A DNA stretch of 62,069 nucleotides from Lachnospiraceae bacterium (GCA_017469405.1 JAFUGL010000017.1:1-62069); one strand, 5' to 3'. Numbered from the stretch's first letter, positions 1 through 9,345 are shown. Notes: generated from the letters alone by a model not told the origin. Made by a program: numbers and translations.

Positions 1-155
1 GAATTAATTATAATTCCCCCACCTACAAGGTTATTTCCATTAACAAAGTAAACATCTCCATCATCACTATATGTAGGTGTACCATGCAATCCATCTCCGA
101 TTTCAGACACTCCTTCTGAGAACTTACGCTGTTCCCAAGAACGCAAAAAAGCCAA
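1..155 (-). CDS. HsdS N-terminal fragment, runs off left edge
   Basis: Reading leftward from a possible TTG at 155, the frame gives LRSWEQRKFSEGVSEIGDG and then a TRD-like stretch (HGTPTYSDDGDVYFVNGNN) before leaving the window. SWEQRK is the same entry motif seen at the start of both halves of the intact hsdS and of the half hsdS in this window. It is therefore the N-terminal part of a type I specificity subunit. The proposed start lies inside a terminator-like hairpin directly behind hsdR, so it may be a silent donor cassette rather than an expressed gene. Whether it is complete cannot be seen here. Confidence 0.6.
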   Translation of the reverse strand, partial: MAFLRSWEQRKFSEGVSEIGDGLHGTPTYSDDGDVYFVNGNNLVGGGIIIN

Positions 156-168
156 GGTTTCCCTTGGC
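145..168 (-). terminator. Rho-independent terminator after hsdR
   Basis: On the minus strand a 7-bp stem (GCCAAGG / CCTTGGC) with a 4-nt loop is followed by TTTTTT, 36 bases past the hsdR stop. It would end the hsd transcript and also overlaps the presumed start of the following hsdS fragment. Confidence 0.7.
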
Positions 169-203
169 TCCTATTGTACTTACGCTGTTATTTTTAATTC
201 ATA

Positions 204-3161
204 TTATTCAAGCAATGGTTCAATTTCAGGCATTAAATCTTCCTTAAAGCTTCTAATTAGTGCACCGTAAAATTTAAATTTAGGTAACGGATTATCTGTT
301 GATTCTTTATAAGCTGTATAATTTGAATTTTCCTTTAACTTATTTTCATTAGCAATTTCACCATCTCTAAAGTTATAAGCTTCATACCTTACATCTTCAA
401 CTTCAATAAACCATTCTGAAGAAAAAGCTTGAATCTCTTTATCAATTGCATCATATCGCATCTGATTAATTATAACCGAGACATCCTGACCAACAAATTT
501 TTTCTTATTTTGCTCGATATCAAATAATACTTTCATAAGCAAAGTACTTAGTTTTGGATTAGTTTCTGCATATTCTCCAACGATTTCCTTCAAATTGAGT
601 AATTTATGTTCAAATTCAATATCATCAAAATCGTTTTCTGTTTGGTCTAAAAACTCAACAAATCCCTGAAGCAATTCAACAATATACTCAAAATCAACCC
701 TAAATTTACTATATGCTATCAAGTCATAATCGTCTCTAATAGGTGTATCATCTTCATCATCAGGTGGATCTTTTTTCAGTTCTTCCATAACATTTTTATA
801 GACTGCAGCATAATCTTCATATATTTCTTGTGAAAAATCAAATTCATCAAGCATTTGAGGTTCGTATGAAGAAAATGATTTAAGATGCGCAAAATCATGG
901 TCTAAATCCCTAAACAGTTGAACAAATGTCTTTTTCTGTTTTATCGAAAGTCCCATAACATCTTTTGGTGTTGGTGCAAAGGTTCTTATGGTATTGAGTG
1001 ATAATCTAAAGTTTTCCAAAACTGTATCCCAATCTTCTGCTATAGCATTGCCTATTCCGCCTTTAGAATAAAGTACTAATGCATCATTTATTTTCTCTTT
1101 ATACTCTTTTGGAGAACGAAATGTAACAATCTGACCATACTCTTTGTTATTGTCAAACAAACGATTTGTTCTGGAAAATGCCTGTATTAAACCTTGTGGA
1201 CTCATAGGTGGTCTATCAATGAAAAGAGTTGATAAACATGGTGCATCAAAACCGGTGAGCAATCTATCCACGACAATAACTAAATCAACTTGTTGCTCTC
1301 TATCTCGATATTTCTTTTCTTTACGAGCCAGCCTGTCATTTAGATTGCTGTTATAGGCATTCAATCCTTCAAGTTCATATTTAGTTCCAAAGGCGTTATT
1401 ATAATGATCCAAATACCGCTTCATTGCTTCTTGATTATCCTGTGAAGATTCTTCATTTTCTGATACAGAGAAAGTAATAGCAAATTTAGGAAAATCTGGA
1501 AGCACTCTTTTTACTTCATCATTAATTTTTAATTCATCTTCATCATTTTTTATCTTATATAATAAGTCATAATATTTTTGTGCTACTGCAATTGATTCTA
1601 CAGTAAGCATAGCTTCATATGTTTGACCTTTTCCGTTTTGCATTCCAAACTTGGCAAGGGATTGGTTCAATACTATATCAAGAACATTTCTCATATGCTT
1701 TTCACTATGATAATATTTGTCCTCTTCATTTTCATCAATTCCACGAGGTCCAAGATTCTCTACATTAAAACCTAAAACTGCACCGTCATGAATAGCTTCT
1801 TTTATTGTATAACTATGTAAACAAGGTCCATATAATTCTTCTGTAGTCTGTGCCAAATCACCCTTTTGCTCATATTTATTTTCTTCAAATATAGGTGTGC
1901 CGGTAAATCCAAACCATATAGAATGATTGAAAAATCTTTCAATATCACGCTTTGTCTGTGGTGTAACCGCCCTATGGCATTCATCGACAACAAATGCAAC
2001 CTTCAATAATTTTATTTTTTCATACTCTTTTGTTCCCTCTTTAAGTCTACGATTAATCATGACCTGCATTTTTTGTCTGGTTGTTACTATCATCTGGCGA
2101 TTATCATCTGCAAGTCTTTTTATCAAGCTGCCAACATTTTCTGTGTCATCAACATCAATAGTATCATTGTCAGCATAAGATTGAAACGCACCCTTTGTTT
2201 GCAAATCAAGATCTTTACGGTCTATTAAAAATACTGTTTTCTCGATTGATGGAATATCCATCAATAGATTTCTTGTGGCTTTATATGAAGTCATTGTTTT
2301 GCCCGAACCTGTAGTATGCCATATAAAACCTGATTTTCCTTTTCTTGATGCAATTCTCATTGCTTCAATAGCATGAATCTGATAAGGTCTCAATATAAGT
2401 AATTTCTTTTTTTCATTATCCAATACTGTATATTTTGTAACCATTTCATGTGCTTCAGGTATTTTTAATACAGCCTTTGCAAAATCAATATAATCACAGA
2501 CAGGAAGGTTTTCGTGATTTATCCAACCTGTTAAGAATTTTTTATTTAACTCCGTGTCCCTCGCTGCCGAAAAATATTTTGTATCTACAACATTACTTAC
2601 CACAAACATCTGAACATTAGAAAATATTCCGTGGAACTTGCCTTCAGCGATATATTTTTTTATCTGGCGATATCCGTCCATATATGAATGTTCTTTATTC
2701 TTTAATTCGATGTGTATCATAGGTATACCATTGATTAACAATGTAACGTCGAACCTTCTATCTCTACTATGAACATCTTCCTCATTTTTGAACGCTTGAT
2801 ACTGATTAATAACTTCATAAACGCTTGTTCCACCGGCTATGTGTTCATTATTCACAACAACAAGATGTAATGTTTCATTTCCTCTTTGTACGTGAACATA
2901 TACTTTTCCATTTTCGCCAACTAACCACTTTGCAGCATCATAAAATGATGCATGAGATAAATCATTTTTTATCTTTGCAAATTCTGATTCACTTAATGGA
3001 ATATCATTCAACTTTGCTTTATTATTTTGTTCAAGGATATATTTGAAATTTTTCCATAAATCTTCTTCTGTTCGAATATCCGGTCTATATGTCCATTGAG
3101 ATTCTTCATTACATAATTGTTCTATTAATCTTTTTTCAATCGCTGATTCTAATTCTGCCAT
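204..3161 (-). CDS. hsdR: Type I restriction enzyme R subunit (HsdR)
   Basis: 985-residue motor and nuclease subunit of a type I restriction-modification complex, which translocates DNA and cuts it. The N-terminal PD-(D/E)xK nuclease is seen as D138 and E152-L-K154. The SF2 helicase follows, with a Q motif near 261, Walker A TGSGKT at 284-289 and the DEAD-box variant DECH at 393-396. The FTGTP and SRTNR helicase motifs lie further on. Length is normal for the family and no break is seen. It is separated from hsdM-hsdS by about 3 kb of inserted accessory genes. Start ATG 3161 is preceded by an AAAGGATAAAGAGG-type ribosome site. Confidence 0.95.
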   Translation of the reverse strand: MAELESAIEKRLIEQLCNEESQWTYRPDIRTEEDLWKNFKYILEQNNKAKLNDIPLSESEFAKIKNDLSHASFYDAAKWLVGENGKVYVHVQRGNETLHLVVVNNEHIAGGTSVYEVINQYQAFKNEEDVHSRDRRFDVTLLINGIPMIHIELKNKEHSYMDGYRQIKKYIAEGKFHGIFSNVQMFVVSNVVDTKYFSAARDTELNKKFLTGWINHENLPVCDYIDFAKAVLKIPEAHEMVTKYTVLDNEKKKLLILRPYQIHAIEAMRIASRKGKSGFIWHTTGSGKTMTSYKATRNLLMDIPSIEKTVFLIDRKDLDLQTKGAFQSYADNDTIDVDDTENVGSLIKRLADDNRQMIVTTRQKMQVMINRRLKEGTKEYEKIKLLKVAFVVDECHRAVTPQTKRDIERFFNHSIWFGFTGTPIFEENKYEQKGDLAQTTEELYGPCLHSYTIKEAIHDGAVLGFNVENLGPRGIDENEEDKYYHSEKHMRNVLDIVLNQSLAKFGMQNGKGQTYEAMLTVESIAVAQKYYDLLYKIKNDEDELKINDEVKRVLPDFPKFAITFSVSENEESSQDNQEAMKRYLDHYNNAFGTKYELEGLNAYNSNLNDRLARKEKKYRDREQQVDLVIVVDRLLTGFDAPCLSTLFIDRPPMSPQGLIQAFSRTNRLFDNNKEYGQIVTFRSPKEYKEKINDALVLYSKGGIGNAIAEDWDTVLENFRLSLNTIRTFAPTPKDVMGLSIKQKKTFVQLFRDLDHDFAHLKSFSSYEPQMLDEFDFSQEIYEDYAAVYKNVMEELKKDPPDDEDDTPIRDDYDLIAYSKFRVDFEYIVELLQGFVEFLDQTENDFDDIEFEHKLLNLKEIVGEYAETNPKLSTLLMKVLFDIEQNKKKFVGQDVSVIINQMRYDAIDKEIQAFSSEWFIEVEDVRYEAYNFRDGEIANENKLKENSNYTAYKESTDNPLPKFKFYGALIRSFKEDLMPEIEPLLE

Positions 3162-3255
3162 AGCCTCTTTATCCTTTCTGTATGAATTTAATAGTATTAT
3201 TGTTTAGGTTTTAATCATTTTAAAATTATGTTTCATACGATATAATACGCCTTAA

Positions 3256-3672
3256 TTATAAGTTTTCAATTGCTATGTTCATTTGATCTGCTAAATAATC
3301 ATCAAAGCAATCATACTCTTCTTTAATATATCCATTATAATCCCATGAAACCACATTTCCTGTATTACAATCAAGACACGTAAGCCACTCATCTACATTT
3401 TCAATAACCACAAAGTTTTCTGGTAATTTATCCTCCCGACATTCCAATGTTTTCTCAACAAAAATCATTCTTCCTGTTAATCCCACACCAAGTATTTCAA
3501 GTCCGGCAATACCACCATGACCAAACTGTTTAATATATTCAAGATATTGAATCGGAAGTTTGACTCCTAATTTTCTTTCAGCATCAGAGATCATTTCATC
3601 AGTGACAGGAGCATAATTAAAATCTCCGGTAACCTCAAATTGTTTTATAGTTTTCAAGATATTATCCGTCAT
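3256..3672 (-). CDS. SUKH (SMI1/KNR4) family protein
   Basis: 138 residues. The segment DAERKLGVKLPIQYLEYI followed by FGHGG is the usual SMI1/KNR4 signature: an N-terminal helix ending in LP..Y, then a glycine-containing turn and aromatic beta strands. SUKH proteins commonly act as immunity proteins against nuclease or deaminase toxins, but no toxin partner is recognisable here. The ATG overlaps the last 11 bases of the half hsdS and has a good AAGGAGAAAAG ribosome site inside that gene, so the two are translationally coupled. A role in the defence island is inferred from position only. Confidence 0.75.
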   Translation of the reverse strand: MTDNILKTIKQFEVTGDFNYAPVTDEMISDAERKLGVKLPIQYLEYIKQFGHGGIAGLEILGVGLTGRMIFVEKTLECREDKLPENFVVIENVDEWLTCLDCNTGNVVSWDYNGYIKEEYDCFDDYLADQMNIAIENL

Positions 3673-4189
3673 TTATTCTTTTCTCCTTACACTGATGAAG
3701 GGTGATAAGGTTGTCGAGGTCATCAAGATATGCTCCGATTTTAGCCTGCTCATTAACATCCTTGGGGATAAGAACTGCCTTATCTTCCATACCGGCTTTT
3801 GTTATATGAACCATTGTAGAGCCATTTTTATCAGATAGAATTGCCGCTTTATCTTGTTCCAATAATTGCACAGCAAACTTTTTTTCTAAATATTCTGACA
3901 ACTCTACTTTCCATATGTGATAATGGTATATTACCTTATCTCCGTGCCATATATGAGGTCCGAAAGTCGCCGACCATGTATATAATAAATCTCCTTCTTC
4001 AGCATAATATTTTTCATCTAATTCAAGGTCAGAATAATACCAAGAATCATTTGTATAAAAGTTTCCAACGCGAAGTACTTTGTACTGTCCAGAGCTCAAC
4101 AATTCATCCTGAGAATAAGCTCTTCCGTTTATAAAGGTTGCTATATCTCCCAACTTACGCTGTTCCCAAGCACATGTATTAAACCCCAA
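3662..4189 (-). CDS. Half-length HsdS (one target-recognition domain)
   Basis: 175 residues: [10 protein letters not shown] entry motif at about 6-15, one variable TRD, then the conserved helix [13 protein letters not shown] near 152-164. After this it diverges into CKEKRINDG and stops, so the rest of the conserved spacer helix and the whole second TRD are missing. The start is TTG at 4189: the abiEii stop TGA is embedded in the ribosome site TGAGGAAG, so translation is coupled to abiEii. It could dimerise into a functional two-TRD subunit, as known for some half HsdS proteins, or serve as a donor of recognition sequence. Its conserved ends are in direct orientation relative to the intact hsdS. 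Confidence 0.8.
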   Translation of the reverse strand: MGFNTCAWEQRKLGDIATFINGRAYSQDELLSSGQYKVLRVGNFYTNDSWYYSDLELDEKYYAEEGDLLYTWSATFGPHIWHGDKVIYHYHIWKVELSEYLEKKFAVQLLEQDKAAILSDKNGSTMVHITKAGMEDKAVLIPKDVNEQAKIGAYLDDLDNLITLHQCKEKRINDG

Positions 4190-4203
4190 AATTTATTACT
4201 TCC

Positions 4204-5262
4204 TCAATTCATAAAATCTGTACCTTGTAATAATTTACTTGCCTTAATTATATAACCATATGCAATAGGATTAACAATTCGTAAATATGAAAAACTTTTC
4301 GGTTTTTCAAATTCAATTTTTTGATTGACATATTGGGAAAAATCATTAATTAACTCAATAGCATCCTGACCGGTTAATATTGATGACACCAAATATAATA
4401 GCTTACTCGCATATACACCTGCTATTTCACCACTAAATTTTCCATTAATAATATGATTTCTTATCCTTGAAATTCCATCTTTATAATATATGTATTCTTT
4501 TTCACCTAATTGCCCTCGACTTGCAACACATAAGCACCCTTTAATTGTATCTTTCAAAACATCTTCAGGCATAATTGACAAACCTCTGTATCTCAATTCA
4601 GCTCTAACTATTTTTTCGTATGAGGCTCGAACCTCATCATAATTCGACATTACATCAAATAAAGAACCGCAATCGAATAACTGTTTAACAATTTCCAACT
4701 CTTTTGATACACCAAATGGAATGCCTGTTGTATGAGGTGCAAATGCAGTTAATTTATCTCCTAAAATTCCGTTCACATTTGGCATGGTAACATATAAATC
4801 ATCACCTTCTGTTAAGAGTAAATCATTTTTTATTGGTCGCTCCACTGTTGAAATATAATGTATATTTTCAAAAAGAACATCCAATAAAATCGTAACATCC
4901 CGATTACTATTTGGCGAATGATATTTAAACCGAAAATGTCTTTTCTCAATATTATTTTTACCTAAACGAACTTGTTCTTCCACATCTATAAACGGAAAAA
5001 TTTCTCCCGCTCTACGTATATATTCATCAATATCTGTTCCTGGCTCAACTATAATATCAATATCTGTACTTAGTCGCATTGACCGATCTAACAACAGCAT
5101 TAACGATGTTCCACCTTTAAAACAAAATGGTAAATCAACTTGCCGGATTGCTTCCAACAACCCAAATGCAAAAATCACCCTCTCTAATAAGGCCGGATCA
5201 TTTCCTGTCTTTTCGTACAATTCTTGTATGTATTCTCTTGTATACATTGTCTTTGAGAGCAT
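4204..5262 (-). CDS. AbiEii/AbiGii-type nucleotidyltransferase toxin
   Basis: 352 residues. The nucleotidyltransferase signature GGTSL at 50-54 followed by STDIDI at 65-70 gives the GS/GGS-x(9-13)-DxD metal-binding core of the MNT fold. Family AbiEii/MenA toxins transfer nucleotides to tRNA or other targets and are blocked by the partner AbiEi. The ATG directly follows the abiEi stop (TAAATG), so the pair is one operon. It sits between the two hsdS copies, as commonly found for defence cargo inside type I RM loci. No catalytic residue appears lost. Confidence 0.88.
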   Translation of the reverse strand: MLSKTMYTREYIQELYEKTGNDPALLERVIFAFGLLEAIRQVDLPFCFKGGTSLMLLLDRSMRLSTDIDIIVEPGTDIDEYIRRAGEIFPFIDVEEQVRLGKNNIEKRHFRFKYHSPNSNRDVTILLDVLFENIHYISTVERPIKNDLLLTEGDDLYVTMPNVNGILGDKLTAFAPHTTGIPFGVSKELEIVKQLFDCGSLFDVMSNYDEVRASYEKIVRAELRYRGLSIMPEDVLKDTIKGCLCVASRGQLGEKEYIYYKDGISRIRNHIINGKFSGEIAGVYASKLLYLVSSILTGQDAIELINDFSQYVNQKIEFEKPKSFSYLRIVNPIAYGYIIKASKLLQGTDFMN

Positions 5263-5979
5263 TTATTCCATATCTCCTAAAAAATTCATTATCTGATTTG
5301 TTCGTCCTCTTCTACCTGCATATCTTTTTATTTTATGTTTATCAATCTGATAACTTTTCATTACATTGTAAAATATGAATGGGATTTCAGCCGAACTAAA
5401 GGTTGCTGATATACTCTTATCCGCAATAATATCAACTAATATTTTTTCAATTGTTATTTCGTAAGGTTTGTCCACAGATAAAGGTGCCTGACTAATTAAA
5501 TCAAGTATAACAATACAGTCTTTAGTCCAATATCTATCAAAATCTCTATTATTTGGCTTATACAATATTCTCTCCGTATATTTATCTTGCAGAATATCGA
5601 AAACATAAGAACTCATATCTTTTTCAACTTGAATATATACTGTATTTTGTGCAATCTGATGATTCAAAAATTCATTAAGCAAAACACTTTCAAAAACGAC
5701 AAAATTCAAGCCCAAAAAATTATTCTTAAAAAAATCGATTAAATTATTTGTTTTTTCAGAATAGAAAGGTTTATATACAGGTAATACTTTTGGTTTCGCA
5801 ATTATATAAGTATCGTAACCAATTTTAAAAAGTTTGTTTTCTTTTAACAAATTATATAATGTCCATCGAAATGTGCTATCACTTAAATCTTCTTTTTCAC
5901 TCAAAAAAATTTGAAAAAGATCTTTTCGACAGTATGAATCTATATTGGAAAGTTTTGACATTGCATTATTTATCCACAT
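5263..5979 (-). CDS. AbiEi-family antitoxin / transcriptional repressor
   Basis: 238 residues from ATG 5979. The frame is open further upstream, to 6045, but that extension crosses a perfect palindrome, whereas ATG 5979 has a GTGAGGT ribosome site, so 5979 is preferred. The N-terminal half (RKDLFQIF ... FRWTLYNLLKENKLFKIG) reads as a winged helix and the C-terminal end GRRGRTNQIMNFLG is basic. AbiEi proteins neutralise AbiEii (type IV TA) and repress their own promoter by binding inverted repeats. Two such repeats are present directly upstream. Confidence 0.82.
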   Translation of the reverse strand: MWINNAMSKLSNIDSYCRKDLFQIFLSEKEDLSDSTFRWTLYNLLKENKLFKIGYDTYIIAKPKVLPVYKPFYSEKTNNLIDFFKNNFLGLNFVVFESVLLNEFLNHQIAQNTVYIQVEKDMSSYVFDILQDKYTERILYKPNNRDFDRYWTKDCIVILDLISQAPLSVDKPYEITIEKILVDIIADKSISATFSSAEIPFIFYNVMKSYQIDKHKIKRYAGRRGRTNQIMNFLGDME

Positions 5980-5995
5980 TTTTGATACCTCACTA

Positions 5996-6026
5996 TAGCG
6001 TTTTGTCAATTTTTTAAAAAATTGAC
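5996..6026 (-). promoter_or_regulatory. Candidate AbiEi operator O2 (promoter-proximal)
   Basis: A 14-nt sequence AGCGTTTTGTCAAT (5997-6010) recurs at 6064-6077. It overlaps a perfect 22-nt palindrome at 6005-6026 with arms GTCAATTTTTT / AAAAAATTGAC. It lies between the predicted transcription start and the abiEi ATG. Confidence 0.6.
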
Positions 6027-6035
6027 GATACACTA

Positions 6036-6064
6036 ACAATATCATATTCCAATATTTTCTTCAA
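6036..6064 (-). promoter_or_regulatory. Predicted abiE promoter
   Basis: On the minus strand TTGAAG (6064-6059), a 17-nt spacer and TATTGT (6041-6036), the -10 preceded by TGA as an extended -10. It lies exactly between the two candidate operators. Confidence 0.5.
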
Positions 6065-6101
6065 GCGTTTTGTCAATTTTTTTGTTTTTTGACAAAACGC
6101 T
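6064..6101 (-). promoter_or_regulatory. Candidate AbiEi operator O1 (promoter-distal)
   Basis: Perfect 13-bp inverted repeat AGCGTTTTGTCAA (6064-6076) and TTGACAAAACGCT (6089-6101) with a 12-nt T-rich spacer. It abuts the predicted -35 box. The half site is shared with O2. Confidence 0.65.
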
Positions 6102-6144
6102 ATAAAGAATTCACATTGTTTCATAATTTATATTTTATAAAATA

Positions 6145-7335
6145 CTATACAAACATATTTTTTAACATATATTTTTTGAATTCCTTTAACCTATCTGCCT
6201 TACGCTGATGAAGGGTGATAAGGTTGTCGAGATTTCTGAAATAATCACCTATTTTTTTCTGCTCTTCTTTGGTTCTCGGTAGGCTCACTTCAAAAAAAGC
6301 AAACTTTGATATCCAATGACGCTCATGACTTGCCGGAGTATAATCAATGTTTTGAAGGATATTTTTAGCACAATAAATATCATCTTCATCATTCTTAAGA
6401 GTAAGGAGTTTCATTGCGGAACTCTTTACTTTAAAGGGAAAATCGACAAAATGTGATGAGGTAGTAAAGTCATCAAATATGATTACAGGATTATCTGAAC
6501 TTGCCTCTTTTATGCCATCAGTTTCATCTGTATATCCGAGTATAAAGCTCTGTCCGGCAGTTAATACTGGAGTTTCAAAATTGTCATTATAATCCGTGCT
6601 GCTTACAATATACGGTCCTGGTTGTTCATATTTGAATACTTCGCCAAGCTGTCGCTGTTCCCAAGCGTCAGTAAATCCTTCAAATCGAATTTCTGGAAAT
6701 TGCTCACCATTTTTTGGAAACATTTTTTGTAACATATATTTTTTTAATTTTTTTGTCTCATCACACTTACGCTGATGAAGGGTGATAAGGTTGTCGAGAT
6801 TATTTAAATATTCTGAAATCTTTCTCTGTTCTTTTTTAGAATACGGCATTTCTATAGTCACTTCTTCAAAAAAAGCTTTAGTATCTACATTCAAAAGACC
6901 ATGATTTCTTGCTCCTTCTGCACATATCAGAGATACATCTCCATACCACTTAAGTGTATCGAAATAGCATTCCAGATAATCAGATTCCACATCATCAGAG
7001 GTCACTCCAAAACAGATGTAAAGTGTTGATAAACAGCCCTTTTCATAGGCATTTAGTCGTTTTATAGAACCAAAATCAAATCCATTTGAATAGCTTTTGT
7101 TATATGCAAATTCTCCCCTCTTAAGGAGATAATAATTCGACATATCCTTTGCTGCTACGACCTTATTAAAGAAGTCCCTCTGATCTATCAATCCATACTG
7201 TGATGCTATTGTCAGTGGTAGATCCGATTCACCATTTTTATTCTTACGAGTTACTCTCTCGCAAATCTCTCCTAACTTACGCTGTTCCCAAGCATCAGTA
7301 AATCCTTTAAATCTAATTTTAGGTGTATTTGCCAT
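6145..7335 (-). CDS. hsdS: Type I restriction-modification specificity subunit (HsdS)
   Basis: 396 residues, full length. Two repeats of the same plan: entry motif [10 protein letters not shown] near 14-23, TRD1, conserved helix [12 protein letters not shown] then KKYMLQKMF; second entry motif [13 protein letters not shown]2, conserved helix [12 protein letters not shown] and KKYMLKNMF at the C-terminus. It sets the bipartite DNA site read by HsdM and HsdR. The ATG follows the hsdM stop by 2 nt and uses the GGAGGTG at the hsdM 3' end. Conserved blocks match those of the half hsdS (3662-4189) and the left-edge fragment in direct orientation, so domain exchange by homologous recombination is possible. 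Confidence 0.95.
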   Translation of the reverse strand: MANTPKIRFKGFTDAWEQRKLGEICERVTRKNKNGESDLPLTIASQYGLIDQRDFFNKVVAAKDMSNYYLLKRGEFAYNKSYSNGFDFGSIKRLNAYEKGCLSTLYICFGVTSDDVESDYLECYFDTLKWYGDVSLICAEGARNHGLLNVDTKAFFEEVTIEMPYSKKEQRKISEYLNNLDNLITLHQRKCDETKKLKKYMLQKMFPKNGEQFPEIRFEGFTDAWEQRQLGEVFKYEQPGPYIVSSTDYNDNFETPVLTAGQSFILGYTDETDGIKEASSDNPVIIFDDFTTSSHFVDFPFKVKSSAMKLLTLKNDEDDIYCAKNILQNIDYTPASHERHWISKFAFFEVSLPRTKEEQKKIGDYFRNLDNLITLHQRKADRLKEFKKYMLKNMFV

Positions 7336-7337
7336 AA

Positions 7338-8933
7338 TTACACCTCCTCAAAAATCTTCATAAATTCCTGCATTGTTTCTTTTGTAGTTTCATCATTAAA
7401 TGTTAATTCACCTAGCATTTTAAGCAATTCATTATTGGCATTTTTAATAGCAATATTAGTATCTTTTATATTATTTGTTAATTCTTTTAAATCAATTTCT
7501 TCCTCTTCTTCACTGGTATCCACATATCTTGGAATATTCAAATTAAAATCATTAGCTTTTATATCTTCAAAAGAAGCAAGATAAGAAACCTTATCCTCTG
7601 TCTTTCTGTTGTTATATATTTCGAGCACTCTATCAATGTGCTCCTCTTTCATAACATTCTGCTTCTTTTCTTTTTCATATAAATTTGATGCATCAATAAA
7701 TAAAACATCTCTACCTTCCCTATGTTTCTTTAATACAATAATACAAGTCGGAATGGATGTATTATAAAACATATTAGACGGCAAACCTATAACGGCATAT
7801 ATAGACCCATTTTGTAAAAGAGTTTCTCTAATGGAGCCTTCCGATGCACCTCTAAACAATACTCCATGCGGTAATACGATAGCCATTGTACCGGTTTGTT
7901 TCAAATGATAAAAACCATGCAGTAAAAACGCATAATCAGCCTTCGACTTTGGAGCAAGCTTTCCACCATAATCCATAAATCTTTCATCTTGTTTAAATCC
8001 TTCAGCCGCTGACCAATTTGCTGAATACGGTGGATTCATTGTCACTGCATCAAACTCGGTTTCTTCATCTGTCGGCCAATCAGCATCAAGTGTATCACCA
8101 TTTCTTAAATGCTGATTTTCCGGTAAAACACCATGCAAAAACATATTCATTCTTGCCAGATTATACGTCGATGGCATAAGCTCTTGACCATAATATTTTA
8201 TGTAGTCCGGCTCTTTAGAATAATTTCTGCAGCTTAACATCAACGAACCTGAACCCATACACGGATCATATACTTGCAATCCTTTCTTATCTTCCTGTCC
8301 GGTCATTGCAATTCTACATAGTATCTGTGCAGGTCCATGCGGAGTATAAAATTCGCCTGCCTTTTTCCCTGTTTCAGAAGCAAACTGACCTATCAGGTAC
8401 TCATATGCATTTCCAAGCACATCACCTTCGGCGTGAATCAAATCTGCACCGTCTAAAACTTTAATTACCTCTGCTATAGTTGCGCTTTGCTTTTGATCAC
8501 CTGTTCCAAGTCTGTTTGAATACAAATCAACATCTGCAAACAATCCATTAAATAACTCATCTGATTCCTGTATTCTATTAAACGCTGCTTGTAATTTTTC
8601 TCTGTTAAAAGCATTATTTTTTGCATCATTTAAAATGCTCACATATGTCATTTCAGGCTCAAGAGTATAGTGCATAGAATCTTTCATTTCCTCAAGCAAT
8701 GCCTCTGCATCCTCTGTTTGCATTGCCTCCTCATATGCTGCCTGTGCATCTTCTATTTTTTCAAGCTTATCATCGATTAACAAATCATACGCCTTTGCCA
8801 AATAAGAATCTGACAAGTATTTATAGAAAACTAATCCCAATAAATATGTCTTATACTCATTTGCATCCATCTTGCCACGCAGAACATCTGCTCCACTCCA
8901 TAATACCTGTAATAAATCTTTTCCTTCTGTCAT
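7338..8933 (-). CDS. hsdM: Type I restriction-modification methyltransferase subunit (HsdM)
   Basis: 531 residues from ATG 8933. An upstream GTG at 8942 is part of the ribosome site GAGGTG, so it is rejected as the start. AdoMet-binding motif DPCMGSGSL at 223-231 and catalytic NPPY at 300-303 identify an N6-adenine methyltransferase. The N-terminal helical domain ([21 protein letters not shown]) is typical of HsdM. First gene of the hsd operon, followed at 2 nt by hsdS. The leader carries two palindromes (8965-8989 and 9027-9045), suggesting regulated expression. Confidence 0.95.
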   Translation of the reverse strand: MTEGKDLLQVLWSGADVLRGKMDANEYKTYLLGLVFYKYLSDSYLAKAYDLLIDDKLEKIEDAQAAYEEAMQTEDAEALLEEMKDSMHYTLEPEMTYVSILNDAKNNAFNREKLQAAFNRIQESDELFNGLFADVDLYSNRLGTGDQKQSATIAEVIKVLDGADLIHAEGDVLGNAYEYLIGQFASETGKKAGEFYTPHGPAQILCRIAMTGQEDKKGLQVYDPCMGSGSLMLSCRNYSKEPDYIKYYGQELMPSTYNLARMNMFLHGVLPENQHLRNGDTLDADWPTDEETEFDAVTMNPPYSANWSAAEGFKQDERFMDYGGKLAPKSKADYAFLLHGFYHLKQTGTMAIVLPHGVLFRGASEGSIRETLLQNGSIYAVIGLPSNMFYNTSIPTCIIVLKKHREGRDVLFIDASNLYEKEKKQNVMKEEHIDRVLEIYNNRKTEDKVSYLASFEDIKANDFNLNIPRYVDTSEEEEEIDLKELTNNIKDTNIAIKNANNELLKMLGELTFNDETTKETMQEFMKIFEEV

Positions 8934-8964
8934 GTTTTTCACCTCTTATGTTTTCTTTTTTATC

Positions 8965-8989
8965 AGTTATTCGAATTTTTCGAATAACT
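8965..8989 (-). promoter_or_regulatory. Palindrome in the hsdM leader
   Basis: Arms AGTTATTCGAA and TTCGAATAACT separated by TTT, a perfect 11-bp repeat 31 nt upstream of the hsdM start. It could be an operator or an mRNA hairpin near the ribosome site. Confidence 0.5.
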
Positions 8990-9008
8990 CATTTTTAAAA
9001 TTATTATT

Positions 9009-9045
9009 ATTATAAAAGTACCCACCTTGTGCAAAATTTGCACAA
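9009..9045 (-). promoter_or_regulatory. Predicted hsdM promoter with palindromic operator
   Basis: Minus-strand TATAAT (9014-9009) lies 14 nt from TTGCAC, which is part of the perfect palindrome TTGTGCAAA-A-TTTGCACAA (9027-9045). No good -35 box exists at 17 nt, so the palindrome occupies the -35 region. A regulator binding here is inferred. Confidence 0.45.
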
Positions 9046-9091
9046 AATGAATTTTTATCCGCGTTATTATGTAGAATTATTTTTATAAACC

Positions 9092-9286
9092 TTACTCTCC
9101 AACATATTCTCTTCGACCATCTGGATATTCAAGATATGCTCGCCTTGTTTCATCATCGTATCTTGCAACAGGCAACCCTTTTATTCTTCTAATTTCATCA
9201 TCTATCCTTATGGATTCCTTAAACCTTTCGGTTAATTCATCATCAGAAATTCCGCATGTTGAATCTAATTCATTCATTATAGCCAT
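9092..9286 (-). CDS. Small conserved-looking hypothetical protein
   Basis: 64 residues, acidic, no membrane segment or signal peptide. It contains LTERFKESIRIDDEIRRIKGLPVARYD and ends in YPDGRREYVGE. The ATG at 9286 has a GGAGAGGAAAC ribosome site, which supports real translation. Not recognised. It stands alone between the hsdM promoter and the duplicated WYL-gene end, so it may be a small cargo gene or an orphan antitoxin; neither is shown by the sequence. Confidence 0.6.
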   Translation of the reverse strand: MAIMNELDSTCGISDDELTERFKESIRIDDEIRRIKGLPVARYDDETRRAYLEYPDGRREYVGE

Positions 9287-9345
9287 AATGTTTCCTCTCC
9301 AAAAATTATAAAATCATCCTTTGTTTTACTTTATATATAACTCAT

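Noticed and set aside
1..7335. Invertible hsdS shufflon with a recombinase
   Set aside because: Shared hsdS blocks all lie in the same direction, no inverted repeats bound them, and no recombinase gene is present in the window.
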